NCBI RefSeq assembly: GCF_933775445.1
Contig: NC_065873.1
Coordinates: 26,660,001 to 26,724,000, forward strand
Direction: 5' to 3'
From: Argentina anserina
Taxonomy: Eukaryota > Streptophyta > Magnoliopsida > Rosales > Rosaceae
DNA length: 64,000 nucleotides
Positions within the stretch are counted from its first letter, which is position 1; each line of letters starts with the position of its first letter. A model generated the notes under the pieces. It made no database searches and was not told where the DNA came from. It saw only the letters and a program-made list of their open reading frames with translations. Positions 52,360-64,000 of this stretch are shown one piece after another. A program made the translations under genes and the position numbers.

Positions 52360-55300
52360 ATGGAAGACGAGGAAATAGAGGAGGGGATGCTGGTGGAGGA
52401 AGAGGCTGCTCCGCCGCGGCCGGAGAAGTCGCCCTACGAAGTTCTGAGAGAGACGAAATCGTCGGTGGAAGACGTTGTGGCGAAAATGCTCTCAGTTAAA
52501 AAAGAAGGCAGACCTAAATCGGAGCTCCATGAGCTCGTCACGCAGATGTTCCTCAACTTCGTCACCCTCCGCCAGGTTGGTTAACTCAAAATAAGGTCTT
52601 CTGTAAATTTTGATCAGATATTTGGGGCTTTTAGTTTTCTTAGATTTGTGGATTGATTGTGATTTGCAGGCGAACCGTTCGATCTTGCTTGAGGAGGAGA
52701 GGGTGAAATCGGAGACGGAGAGCGCAAAGGCTCCGGTGGACTTGACGACATTGCAGCTCCACAATTTGATGTACGAGAAGAGTCACTACGTGAAGGCCAT
52801 CAAAGCCTGCAAAGACTTCAAGTCAAAGTACCCTGACATCGACCTTGTGCCGGAAGAAGACTTCTTCCGGGATGCTCCTGCTAACATTAAAGAGCCTGCA
52901 TTGTCGAACGACGCCGCGCAGGACCTGATGCTCAAGAGGCTCAATTTCGAGCTCCATCAGCGGAAGGAGCTGTGTGAGCTTAGTGAGAAGCTGGAGGTAC
53001 GCAAGAAGGGGTTGCAGGAGACGATTGCCAATAGGAAGAAGTTCTTGAACAGCCTTCCCTCGCATCTTAAGTCGCTGAAGAAGGCGTCACTGCCGGTGCA
53101 GAATCAGTTTGGGAATTTGCATACTAAGAAGCTCAAGCAGCTCCACTCGGCTGAGCTGCTGCCGCCGCCTCTCTATGTCGTGTACTCGCAGTTCTCGGCG
53201 CAGAAGGAGGCTTTTGGAGAACAGATTGATCTGGAGATTGTCGGAAGTGTGAAGGATGCTCAAGCTTTTGCCCACCAGCAAGCAAATAGAGACACCGGTA
53301 ACTAATGCTGCACTCAAACTACTTAGTGTTTTTGATCACTGCTGTGTGGGAGAAATGTATAATTGAATACTTTATAATCTTGTGTTTAATGAACCAGGTG
53401 TTTCTACGAATGGAGAGACTAGTAGGTTAGAGGATGATGCACCTGATGAGGATGATGAGGGGCAGAGAAGGAGAAAGAGGCCCAAGAGAGCTCCATCGAA
53501 GCAGAACCTGGATCAATCAGGAGTATATCAAGTGCACCCGTTCAAAGTTATTCTTCACATTTTTGACGACGAGTCTTCTGATCCCAAGTCTGCAAAGCTT
53601 GTGACCCTCAAGTTTGAGTATTTGTTGAAGTTGAATGTTGTATGTGTCGGAGTTGAAGGGTCTCATGAGGCAGCGGAGAGTAACATCTTATGCAACCTAT
53701 TCCCAGATGACACTGGCCTTGAGCTTCCCCATCAGGTTAGAATGCTTCCTTTAATTGTTGTGCACCACATCTTATCATCCATCTGCTGCTTCTCCTTCCC
53801 TTCCCACCAATTTTTCTCTCTCTCATGTCCTCTTCTGCGTTGTCATGTGACACTGATCGCTACCTTGCATTCATTGATACAGTCAGCCAAGCTCATTGTT
53901 GATGGGACTCCTGCATTTGATGAAAAGCGAACAGCACGTCCATATAAGTGGGCGCAGCATTTGGCTGGAATTGATTTCTTGCCTGAGGTGTCACCTTTGC
54001 TTTCTGTCCATGATGCTCCAACCAGTGACATAACTAAAACTGATGCTGTTATATCAGGTCTGTCACTTTATCGCCAGCAAAATCGAGTACAGACAGTTGT
54101 GCGTAGAGTTCGCTCTCGGAAGAAAGCTCAGATGGCTCTCGTGTGAGTCATTCCTCTGTAATTTAGAGTCTTTCGAGGACAGTCTACAAAAATTGTAGGA
54201 TAAGGATGCTGCTTTGTTGATTAATTCTGATTGTCAGCTTTAGTGTTTTGTTTACTTGGTTGTTATCTGTATTGGCTTCTTTTTCTGATATAAAGGTAGC
54301 TACTGTTGTGTTCTTTTATCCCTCCTCCTTTCTTTGGTAATTTAATCTGCTTTATCTTTCTATAACCTCTATGCCTATATCAGGCGTTCCTTTCTATTCG
54401 CAAGTCTCTTGATGTCTTGTGTGAGTGTGGTATGGTGTCCTCTATGTTAAGAAATTGCCATTCTTTGATTGGCTTACAGGGTTCAGCTTGAATCACTCAT
54501 GAAGCTTAAATGGCCAGCTTTATCTTTTGAAAGTGTTCCATGGGCTTTGCATGCTCCTTTGTGCAAATTGCATGGCTGTTCACCTGTAGGAGCCGAACCA
54601 TCATCTCTGTCGGCCATAGACAAGGAGCAGGTTCAGGAACCTATGGACACTGATTCAGTTGGGCGATATAGTTCTTCAAAGGAAGAGCTGGAAAGTATGA
54701 GGGAAGATGGGGAACTTCCATCTTTGGTTCAAGTTGCGTCAGTCAGTGATGATAAACTTGTTCAGCACAAAGGAGACTCCAGGAGGCTATCATTACTTTC
54801 AAAAAGACCTCCTGTCAGTAAGGCAAGGCCACTAAGTTATAAAAGACATACTGAAGAATTAGATTTTTTGCTGGATACTGAGAGTGATGTGGATGAACCT
54901 ACACATCTTGCGCCAGAAGAAGAGAATGGGGTGCCTATTCAATGCTTTGAGGTGGCTGGAAAAGCATGGGTGGATTATGGCACGAGGGAATTTCGTCTTG
55001 TTTTAACAAGGAATATAGACTCAGGGAAGGGGAATGTGAAGTTAGAAGCCAAGGTAGCTAAAAAACTCATTTTTCTCTTGCTTCTCCATTATTTTTACTT
55101 CTGGCATTTTATTATTACTATCCTGCAGATAAAGATCAGCATGGAGTATCCTTTAAGGCCTCCCTTTTTTACATTGAGTCTTTGCACTATGTCTCGAGAA
55201 AATCACTATGAGAGTGATGATTCTGAGTTGTACAATGAACTTCGTGCAATGGAAGCCGAGGTAAGCTATTTATGCACTTCTGTAGACCATCTCGTGGGTG

Positions 55301-55665
55301 TCTTGATTTATATGACCTGCATCAGTGTAGCATTATCATCTTTATCTTGTTCGTGATGCAATCTAGGAATGATTTTTCTTTCTTGTTTCTTCCTATAGGT
55401 CAATCTTCACATAGTGAAGATGCTATCTCAAAGTGAAGAAAATAACGTCTTAGGTCATCAAGTGTGTTGTCTAGCAATGTTGTTCGACTATTACATGGAT
55501 GAGGCATCGCCATCATCTGAGAAGAGAAAGAGTACTTCAGTGGTTGATGTTGGATTGTGTAAGCCTGTTATTGGCCAGCTTATCACCAGATCATATAGAG
55601 GAAGGGATCGCAGGAAGATGATATCCTGGAAGGACATGGAATGTGCCCCTGGCTATCCATACTAG
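52360..55665 (+). CDS. THO5: THO complex subunit 5 (THOC5)
   Basis: Seven exons, 52360-52575, 52670-53297, 53398-53735, 53883-54142, 54480-55053, 55129-55260 and 55399-55665, give 804 residues with consistent phases. The acidic N terminus is followed by helical, coiled-coil THOC5 sequence (LQLHNLMYEKSHYVKAIKAC, LPPPLYVVYSQF, near residues 120-270). An acidic/basic linker DEDDEGQRRRKRPKR comes next, a likely nuclear localisation signal. The C-terminal part carries ISMEYPLRPPFFTLSLC and ends RDRRKMISWKDMECAPGYPY, as in plant THO5A/B. THO5 belongs to the TREX/THO complex that couples transcription to mRNA export; in Arabidopsis THO also supports small-RNA production. Start: first ATG, in a frame that matches the family. 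The joint at exons 4/5 (GT/G) gives two Val in a row. Confidence 0.92.
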
Positions 55666-56811
55666 CTGATAGCTTTGGCAACTAGAATCTGAATATGGCA
55701 AAACTGTTGCCAATGATTGCTGTCGCATTAAGCAAGTGACAGAAGAATGCAGAAGATGTTTGTTCTATTGATTCCCAATAGATTTTCTTGCTGGTTTAGG
55801 ATATTACTTTAGTTTGTGTTCGATTGTTGAGTATTATTATTTGATTTATATCCCAACGCACCAGCCAAGGCTGTGGATCATGAAATGACCATAGTTCAGG
55901 ATCCTTTACGTGTATCACATTAGATCTGGATGTATGAACTAATGAAAGTATGAAACTGTGAAGTTGTGTGTGAGAGAACAGCCTACCTCTTTGCAGGTCA
56001 TCTTTAACCTGGTCAAAAATTTCCTCTTTGCTTCTAATTTATTTTTGCTTCAGCCTTCCAACATTGAGAATTATCAAGGTATAGTACTAAAATCTCAGTG
56101 GATCAAAGCAAACTTTTCCTTTAATTTACAGAAATTCTTGGACGATTACAATGGAACATCATGTGTTTGAAGGTGAATGAGATAGATGTATCATGAAGTA
56201 CATGGGGGTAACCAGTAACCATAAACGCTGCACCACTAGAAAAGGGGAAAACAAACACTATCATCAGCTTGTGTATCATGCAGGCCTCCCAACAAAAAGA
56301 AAACACCACCATTCCCTGGTTACACAGAAGCTTTACTTTTGTTTCATTGTGATTTCTTTTCTTCTATTTTTTGGGGTCTGAACTCGAGCAAATAGCTTAA
56401 GCTCTGAAAGTACAAAATGCAGCATCCAGTGGTGGCAATACATACTCCAATGATACTGATCTCTATTGTTCAAGAAACTGAAATAACATTCTTTGGAAAT
56501 TGGTAACGAAAGAAAGGTACTGCAAAGGGTCCAACCAGGTAGATGCTGCTAAAAGTACTGGTCTGACTAATTTGTAGGTAACTGGACATACTCTACAATA
56601 TGTATCAAGGATATCTCCCTGACCATATTTTGCTTCCTCTCGCCTACCTAGTCATACTATTCAAGAGAGAAGCATATATAGAGAATAGATATAAGTTCAA
56701 CCTACTGCACGCTAATTCTCTCAAAAATTCTACAGCACAAGACAGATGATCCTTAAATATGTACAGCCACCACCTTCCCCACATTGTAACCCCGATCCTA
56801 AGCCCTTCGCT
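55666..56811. other. Shared 3' intergenic region, THO5 and ABF
   Basis: THO5 3' UTR to about 55950, then DNA with short featureless frames, then the ABF 3' UTR. The two genes converge. Confidence 0.55.
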
Positions 56812-59764
56812 TCACGACGGACCGGACTGTGTTCGTCTTAAGCAACGTCTCTTGCCTCCTCTTTGAAGATTTTGAATCTCCATATCCTGCAAAGTTATCA
56901 AATTCCAGATGGTCGATCAACAAAGAAATAAAGAGAACCACAGTGGTCATTAAAAAAAAATTCAAGATAATAAGCAGCAGTTTGAATGCCTTTTTCATCT
57001 AATTTAAATAGTTGATCTGAGAATCTCATGTGTCTCTGTGTATTGATGAAACAGTAAAATGGCAACGAGTAACATTTGGATTGCAGACAATTATAAATGT
57101 ATTGCTCTGATACTCATGTATGCAGTACTGTTATAACCTACACACTAGATGGTTTATGTACTACTAATGCAGTAAACCAGAACAAAGTCCACAGGAAAGG
57201 TTTCATAAAGGATCCTTTCATAAAGTACTTCAAATGAGTAATGAAAAGCGGTGCAGGTAACTGAAAGAGCTACGGTGCTACCACATGTTACTTGTGGCAA
57301 GAAAAACTGTAGGTCAGTGGTTAACTTAAAAGTTTAAAATACTATGGGGACAAAAGAAAGGGCTGTAAGAACTTGGCTGGAAAAGAATGCAACAATGTGT
57401 TGCTTGGGAAGCTTAGGTTAAGATAGAGTTCCCAATGACAAGTAATCGAGAAAGCATGTCTAAACTTTATAGCAGATTCTTCTGTGGAAATATAGACTGA
57501 CTCCTGATCAGCGGTATATTTTGTTAATCTAAGATTATTACCCTTCTTCGGGTCTCATTTCCCAACTAGGATAAGAGAACAGAAAAACCAAAGTACCTGA
57601 TTCTTCTGCAGTTCCAGCATTTCATCCTGTGGCAACCAATAGAAAGGTGAAAGAGAGTCAGCCACTGAGCCACATGAATTTAAATTTTTCATATCCATTA
57701 CTTGGTGCATGCATCAATTGTTTCAACTATAGATAAACAAACCTGTTTCTTCTTCAAGTCTTGGTTCTCCTCTTTTAGCTTTGCAACTTCTGCTTCCAAC
57801 TCCATTGTGTAAGCCTAGAAAAAGCACACAATATAGAAATATATGACAAAGATGAAGAAAGTATGAGATGACGGTGTATTGAAGTACCATATTCATCCAT
57901 TTTTCCCATGATGTTCAGTTTCTAAGCAGAACTTAGGTCAAAGGTATGGTACTTAAAGCTTTCAGTGATTTTGGGTCTATACTCCCGATTTGTGTTACTT
58001 TTCTTAAACAAATGTTCCATTACCTTGTAACTCACTGGATCCTTAAAACTTCTCATGACCATAACTTCCCAAAATCTCATCTGTTGTCACGTTGGATCGC
58101 TAGCACATTTACCCTTCTGCGGCTATCTTTCATGAAGTTTTGGGATACAAAAAGTCAATAGATGATAAAAGCAGAAGGTCAATGTCTAGCAAAAGTGAAA
58201 ATCGACAACAACAAGATGAATTTGTTTAACCTCTCCAGAATAAGCACACAACAAAGTTTTTGGATTGATACGAAAAAGATAATGGTATAGTCAGGTTCTG
58301 TTTCCCGTTTATGTGCTGAAATCCCCACACTCACAGAGCTCTGGTAATTTACTATGATGGCGAAATAAAAGGTTGAATTTGATCCACCATTAGTTCTCTC
58401 CTGGATTCTTTAAGTTCCAAGACTTCAAAATATTTTGCACCATAACACTCCACTCCACTGCTAATGACCCAAAAACTTATGGGAAGTCACTTCTACTAAG
58501 AAGTTGCACCACATGAATCCCCAAGACGTAAACTAACGAGCTCAACGTTTACTTGATAAAATTAACTTCATAATTATGTCTAAAACAGCAGTAAGACAAT
58601 GAAAGACGTATTCACCTGTTTGCGAGCTCTTGATCTAGCAGCCGACTCCCTGTTCTTGATCATCCTCCTCTGTCTCCTCTCCACAACTTTCTCCACAGGC
58701 CCGCCTTTCCTTCCCCTAAAGCCATTGCTAAACACATACGGCATTGGTGACACCGACGACGTATCAGTCCCATTACTCTTCCCATTCCCAATCCCATCTG
58801 ACGACAGCTGATTCGCCGGAGACACTGCCGCCACTCGACCATTCCCACCTCCTAATCCAACCATTCCCATCCCTCCTCCTCCTCCTCCTCCTCCTCCTCC
58901 TCCTCCTTGCAGCACTGGACTCTGAACCAGAGCATTACTCATCCCCTGCTCTCCTATCCCCATAATCCCACCCCTCAATCCTGGACTACCAAGCTGAGAA
59001 TTCGACCCCAGACCTATCTGTGAAGCACCGTAACTCACAGGCTGCTGCTTCGGAAATATCTGCTGCTGCTGATTTGATCTAACCCCATTAGCATTGAGCG
59101 GCAAGTTCGAATTCTGATTACCAATTTGACTCCCATTATTATTATTACTCTCCAGAATCCTACTCCCCATACCCCCAACACTACTCCGTTCCGGCTGCTG
59201 AAACCCGAACCCCAAACCACCGCCGGCGTTCCCAAACCGAGCCAATTCTCCGAAAAACCCGCTGCCACCTGGCTTTGAGTTACCGACAAGACCATCCTCT
59301 CTCACAACTCCAGCTCTGACCAAAAACTCCTCCAACGTCATCTCCCCCAAAGTCTGTTCTCTCTGCTGCAAATTGGACCCGCCGGCGCCGCCATTTCCTT
59401 CCTTAGACGACAAGTTCCTCCACACCTCATCCACCGTCTTCTGACTCAGCGTCCTCGGCAGCGTCAGCGACCCTTGTCTCTGCAGAGGCAGCTGTCCCTG
59501 GTTAAACCCATCTTGACCGCTCACCACGCCGGTAGGCACCATAGTCTGAGTCTCCTCCGCGCTCCAGATACTCTTCAGGAGCTCATCCATGTTCATCGAC
59601 CCGAAATCCTTACCCGGGCCTCCCATGGTGTTCTGTAACTCGTCGAACGTGAGGGAGTAGATCGACGTCTGCCGCGCTAAGTTGTTGTTGCTTCCCGGCG
59701 GCCTGCCTCCGCCGTCGCCTTGGAAGTCCGTCATGAACCCCTTGAAATTCATATTGGCACCCAT
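56812..59764 (-). CDS. ABA-responsive bZIP factor, AREB/ABF group A
   Basis: Four exons, 59764-58616, 57814-57743, 57626-57597 and 56886-56812, give 441 residues. The conserved phosphorylation regions are in order: RQTSIYSLTFDELQ (residues 31-44, C1), SMNMDELLKSIW (C2), LPRTLSQKTVDEVWR (C3) and LGEMTLEEFLVRAGVV. The basic region RRMIKNRESAARSRARKQ ends at the first splice junction (383). A leucine zipper follows, then a C-terminal RCLRRTQSGPS, the C4 motif that ends TGPW in most members. SnRK2 kinases phosphorylate the RxxS/T sites under ABA; the factor then binds ABREs. A run of 12 Gly lies near residues 287-298. A 5' UTR intron (60060-59782) is supported by GTAAAA donor and TTTCAG acceptor, which argues for the start at 59764 over the upstream in-frame ATG at 59803. 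Confidence 0.93.
58871..58908. repeat. Coding (TCC)n repeat, poly-Gly in ABF
   Basis: About twelve TCC units on the + strand encode a polyglycine run in the ABF protein. It is a trinucleotide repeat, so length changes would keep the frame. Confidence 0.9.
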
Positions 59765-60060
59765 TTCGCTCCTTGATCCAACTGAAAACAAAATTTGATG
59801 CAAAAGCTAGTGAATTCAGAACCATAGCAACTCATATAATCCAAATCCAACTGTGTTACTTACTTTATGAGCTCACAAAAATTGACCAATCAAAACAGTA
59901 CCCACCTACCAAAAGCTCAAATTTCTCATGCAAGAACAAGAACAGCACCAACAAAACAAATTTCCACCTCAAGGTTCCAGATTTAACACATATGAACAGA
60001 TGATCATAAAAAATAATAATAATAATAATAAAATCGATTCGATTCTATTGATTGTTTTAC

Positions 60061-61602
60061 CTGGTTACTATTTTGGGAAGTTTACAAGTTTGGGGTGCGG
60101 CTGCTGCAAAAACTTGGTGGTGTTGCTGCGAGCGCCAAGTGTCTGAAGCTCCTTAGCCGAGTCGCGGCTTTGGCTTTTAAGACATTTTGAGGGGTGGGGG
60201 AGGTGGGCGCGTACAATTATTATAACTATTTTTACATTTTAATAATGGGAGACGTGGACCAATCGCCGATGAGGTAGAGGGGCCTTGATGCTGACGGCCG
60301 GCCAATGGAAGGGCGCAATCTGGGGGAATCGCGGCCGAACACGTTGTGGCATGGTCAAGGTTTGGATGGGAGTTGTTTGGATGTTAGTGGGGATGGGGAT
60401 AAGGACCAGCGACGCAAGCATGGGGTGTGCTCCGCTCACACGGAAAATGCACGGTCGCCTTTTGTTAGGTGCGATTGATTGACGGACAGGGGTAGTTTCG
60501 TCTATTTGCTAGTTTGAAACTTTGAATGGTTTTCTTACTGTAGCTTTTACTGCTGTGAAAGGATGAACCGACAACTTATTTGTCTGCTCGGACGATAATA
60601 ACCTTGCTGATCATGCCAGAGAATATTCGTATCTAGGGTTCTTGATTGAAGTGTAGCCTGTTTGGATAACATGATCGTCGATGAGCTTAATCTTGCAGTG
60701 ATTATCGGGCGGTTTTGATATGATATAACTGATAAAATGATGCGACTCCAATATGATAGTGAACGAAGCTTAATCATGTATGATTTATATGGCGGTTTTC
60801 ATACAATTGGACTAACCAAATAATGCAATCCGAATTTAATAGTGAAAGGGGCGGGTTAGGATGATTTGTTGTTCAATTCAAGCTTAATAGAGACATGGGC
60901 TCGCTTGCACGGAGGTAAAATAAAAACAGTACGAGTGCTCTCATGCGCTAGGTCAAAAGAGAGATCCGGTCCCATGTCTAGCGGCAAGCGCTCTCACCAT
61001 TATCAGACGGGTGTTGTCGTCCCAATACGGGTCTGGTGTAGGTTGATCTCCTTGTTTCGTGGTTGGATCAAACATGTGGTTGTTGATAGGGGGGTCGGTG
61101 GATGTTGTTAGTTTTGTGTCTCGCTGGGCGGATCACCGGTCGGAGCACTTGGTGTCGGGACGAGGGCGAAGTGGTAACAACGAGTCTGTTGCGGCACGGC
61201 ATGGATCAGATCAGATTAACCTGATATGGGTTGCATTGCATGGGGTCGATCAGAGATGTTTTACTAGGGGCGATGTGGATCTTCAAAGTAGTTGGGATGG
61301 CGTGACGAAGAGGCCAACGATCCAGTGTTTGTGGAGGATTATAGCACTAGGTGGTCTGCCGGCGGTAGTTGACGCATGGTCGAGTTGCCGGCCTTCCGGT
61401 TGTCTCTCTCTAAATAAGGTTATGGGTGGGCCAATCTTTTAGGGCTTGACTCGAGTTGTTTATTTATTTATAATAGTTTATTTGCACATACAAAGTATTG
61501 TACGTGTGAAATAAGTACATGCATTGGTTATGTAGGCGTAGTCGAGCTTTGTGTATGTGTGTGCATTTTTAGTGTCTTATATGCTCTAAGTAGGTGGTGA
61601 GT
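60061..61602. other. ABF upstream region and unassigned GC-richer tract
   Basis: 60061-60260 holds the ABF leader exon and core promoter. GACGTGGAC at about 60250-60258 contains an ACGTG (ABRE/G-box) core. From about 60880 to 61440 the sequence is GC-richer than its surroundings, with overlapping open frames but no recognised domain; it may be a decayed retroelement. No gene is supported. Confidence 0.4.
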
Positions 61603-62540
61603 TGTAATATCTAGATTTTTAAAATAATTTAAATTCTATTTATAGTTTGAAAAATAGAAAGTATGGGTCACCATGAGCTTGCCGTTTTTTTGGTGAAATT
61701 TTTCAAAGTCTCAAGTTATTTTTAACAAATTTTTGAAGTTTGATCCAATTCTTCCTACTTGGCTCCATCTCATTGGTCCAAAACTTAGCTTAATTGCTAT
61801 GTATTCCAGGGGATTGAATCCTCTCCTAATGCAATGTCTCCTAATATTGTCTAATAAATAAATCGTAGTCATCCATTACTAATCAACAACCAACCAAGAT
61901 AAGCTCAATTGTTAAAAAAACAATTCATACCCTTCTCTCAACCAATTTCCTCTCTCTCTTTCTCTCGGTCATTCACATCTCTAACTCCTCGACCCTTTGT
62001 TTCCTTTCAGTAAAAATGAAATGCCGATCTCTCTTGTGTCTTCCATCCCAGAAGCTCCCCGCCACGTATAAACTCCCACCAAATTAATTCGAACTTGCGT
62101 GGAGACTTCTCTAAATTATCGTTGAGACTTCTCTAGATGAGCTCTTACACCTCTTACTATAATTTTGTGTTCTCTGGAGAGATGCTCTCATAAACTGTCC
62201 CCATTAACTACACTTCCACCTCCAAGAACCAAGATAGTCCAAAATATGCATGATCGTCGGGACATAAGTGTGTGACACGAGTTCCTTACTTTATCAAATA
62301 GTTGTTGCCTCCTAGTGACATGGTGAAGTTATATATCCCCGGATTTATTTTCTTGCAGCAACATAATGGGAAAAGATGTACAATTAGTATTTATGTTTCG
62401 TAGTAGTCAAGTTATTTTTATGGTATGTCACCATTACAGTAAAGCAAGTAGAGTAGCCATTAGAGGATTTAGAGCACTCTTTGCTAGTTGGTGTCACTTG
62501 TTTGTAGAGATGTCTGATATTATTTCAGATCTTTGTAATT
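61603..62540 (+). mobile_element. Possible degraded Del/Tekay-type LTR remnant
   Basis: TGTAATATCTAGATTTTT at 61603 resembles the TGTAATACCCCGGATTTTT start seen in plant Tekay/Del chromovirus LTRs. The following text (a GGTCACC element near 61664, then a CT-rich patch with CTCTCTCTTTCTCTCGG near 61950) fits the same kind of LTR. No end, target duplication, primer site or coding domain was found, so this rests on resemblance only. Confidence 0.3.
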
Positions 62541-64000
62541 GCCACGCCCCGGTCCCGATATCAGTGGCTTTTACCGCACCAGACACTGGTCCCGAACGCA
62601 TAAATTAAATATTATAAAATGGAATGTAAATAAAAAATAAAATATATGCTTCTAGGTTCTTCTTTCTAGGCTTGTTGATAGATCGTTGGTTAAAACGTCT
62701 ATAATAAACCTTGTAAAACATCATTGTTAGTATAGAATAAGCAGGGATCGTTCTTTCCGGGGAATTGAAGGGAACTCTAAACTTTTAGTGTTAACGAATA
62801 ATGGGGGGTTTTTGAGATTGATTATTAACTACTAAAATAAAACCTAACTTACTATTTACATGATCGACTTCTCTTTAACAAACTTAAACCAAATTTACCA
62901 TTATACCACATAATTACAAGTTCGAACCTATCATGCATTCTAATTCGACCAACTACATACTTTTTAGACACCAATACAATTAGACCCTTAGGGGAACATC
63001 TAATCGTGCAAGATTTCAATTAACATTTAGATTGACTTAGGGCCTAATCTAAATTTGCATGCAATCCAATTCAATAACACTTAGAGTGGAAATCAAATAA
63101 GATTACATTTAAGCATCAAATCTTTGTTGGAGACATGTTTCATGTATGGCGTCACCCACCATGGTTTCACATGCAAATTTCCAGAATTTTTACCACTTTT
63201 AATCAACACAAACCGAACCTACTTAGGGCATGATTCGATTTGTGTCAATATGGTTGATGAATCTAGCACTTAAACACAATCTTAGGGACTACATCCAAGC
63301 ACTAAATTCATATGCACATATCTGAAAATTATCTAAAAGTGTGAGAAAGATGATTAGAACACAATAATAGAAATACAAACTCATTAATTATAGGAAACCA
63401 TCAATTTGGCAAAGAACCAAAAATCCAATAAAACAATCTGAAAATTTCGATTCTTAATACAAAACAATAATCACACACAAACATCATACTACAATCTTCA
63501 TAGACAAAGTATTGTACAAAAATCAAAAACGAACAAACCCGTGGAGAAGAGTTGCGAGAATCACACGTTGTAGGAACCTTGGAGGTGTGTCTTCAATGGT
63601 GATTTCGGTGGAGATGGAATTTGTATATGGGAGAGAATGGTTTGCTCTTTTGGTGAAGGATGTTTGAGGTAGTATTTTGGTAGAGGTTTGGCTCTTGAAT
63701 GCAAATGAGAAGTGATCCCATTTTGAGAGGTGAAGCCATCTATATATAGAGGAAAGATGGAGGGTTTGAAATTGATTCTTTCTTCCTATAATAATGTCAT
63801 GTTTTAATCCCTAAAACATGGAAAGTTGTATTCCCTAAAACATGGCATGCTTTAATCCCTAAAACATGATATGTTTTATTCCCTAAAACATGCCATGTTT
63901 TATGCCTTTAATGATCATCTTCTATTTAATTGTTACATGACTTGGCTCCATCTTTTTTTTTTCTTTAATTATCTCTTTAATCCAATCTGAAAATAAGAAA
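62541..64000. other. Repeat-like AT-rich DNA to the window end
   Basis: CACGCCCCGGTCCCG (62544) and GGGATCGTTCTTTCCGGGG (62745) are GC-rich islands of the kind found in plant retroelement-derived repeats; I cannot name the family. No frame encodes a domain. A palindromic 24-bp tandem repeat lies at 63798-63902. Confidence 0.35.
63798..63902. repeat. Four tandem copies of a palindromic ~24-bp unit
   Basis: TCCCTAAAACATG or TTCCCTAAAACATG recurs four times at about 24-25 bp spacing. Each copy is joined by TGTTTTA-type text, so adjacent halves (CATGTTTTA and TAAAACATG) are reverse complements and can pair. Confidence 0.8.

Noticed and set aside
59780..59803. Upstream in-frame ATG for the ABF gene
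   Set aside because: A TTTCAG acceptor at 59782-59787 (minus strand) and a matching GTAAAA donor at 60060 place this ATG inside a 5' UTR intron, and family members begin at MGxNMNFK.
61059..61442. 127-codon open frame at 61059
   Set aside because: No domain or known motif, overlaps another open frame in a GC-richer tract, and no splice partners; treated as chance or decayed repeat.

Overview
The window is nuclear DNA of a flowering plant, almost certainly a core eudicot. The genes are split by short GT-AG introns, carry CT/GA-rich 5' leaders, and lie in AT-rich intergenic DNA with non-autonomous transposons. Every recognisable protein belongs to a plant family, several of them plant-specific (HSFB4, HECATE/INDEHISCENT bHLH, remorin, AREB/ABF bZIP). 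A Rosaceae source would fit, but I cannot prove it from the sequence. Nothing looks bacterial, organellar or recently transferred.

Layout. 1-2.1 kb: relic of a tRNA-Met-primed reverse-transcribing element, then a 738-bp hAT-type element with an 8-bp target duplication. 2.5-7.5 kb: an LEA-2/NHL membrane protein and a BOI-like RING E3 ligase, both +. 7.5-17.5 kb: about 10 kb with no gene I can support. 17.7-24.5 kb: HSFB4 (SCHIZORIZA class) followed by RID3/WDR18/IPI3, both +. 25.8-27.4 kb: an unusual 12-bp tandem-repeat block, probably inside an old terminal-inverted-repeat element. 29.1 kb: single-exon HEC/IND-clade bHLH. 32-38 kb: AT-rich transposon territory with a clear hAT element, a second probable one, and a DUF4283-type retroelement pseudogene. 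39.8-42.5 kb: OBL1-like oil-body lipase (+). 43.2-45.8 kb: remorin (-), convergent with the lipase. 47.9-51.9 kb: trimethylguanosine synthase TGS1 (-), head-to-head across 450 bp with THO complex subunit 5 (+, 52.4-55.7 kb). 56.8-59.8 kb: AREB/ABF bZIP (-), convergent with THO5. 60.1-64 kb: no gene, degraded repeats.

I rebuilt eleven gene models by hand (ten intact, one pseudogene), checking that exon phases add up and that the joined protein matches its family from end to end. Two functional groupings stand out. HSFB4 and RID3 both act in root meristem and organ initiation. TGS1 and THO5 both act in nuclear RNA maturation or export and share one divergent promoter. The first may be chance. 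The second has supporting promoter structure: a repeated 19-mer exactly 300 bp apart and a site II element.

I found no convincing wholly new biological system. The best candidates for follow-up are the 12-bp GTGTGAYA array with a near-perfect hairpin at its head and a duplicated flank, the TGS1/THO5 divergent promoter, and a GC-AG intron in TGS1.
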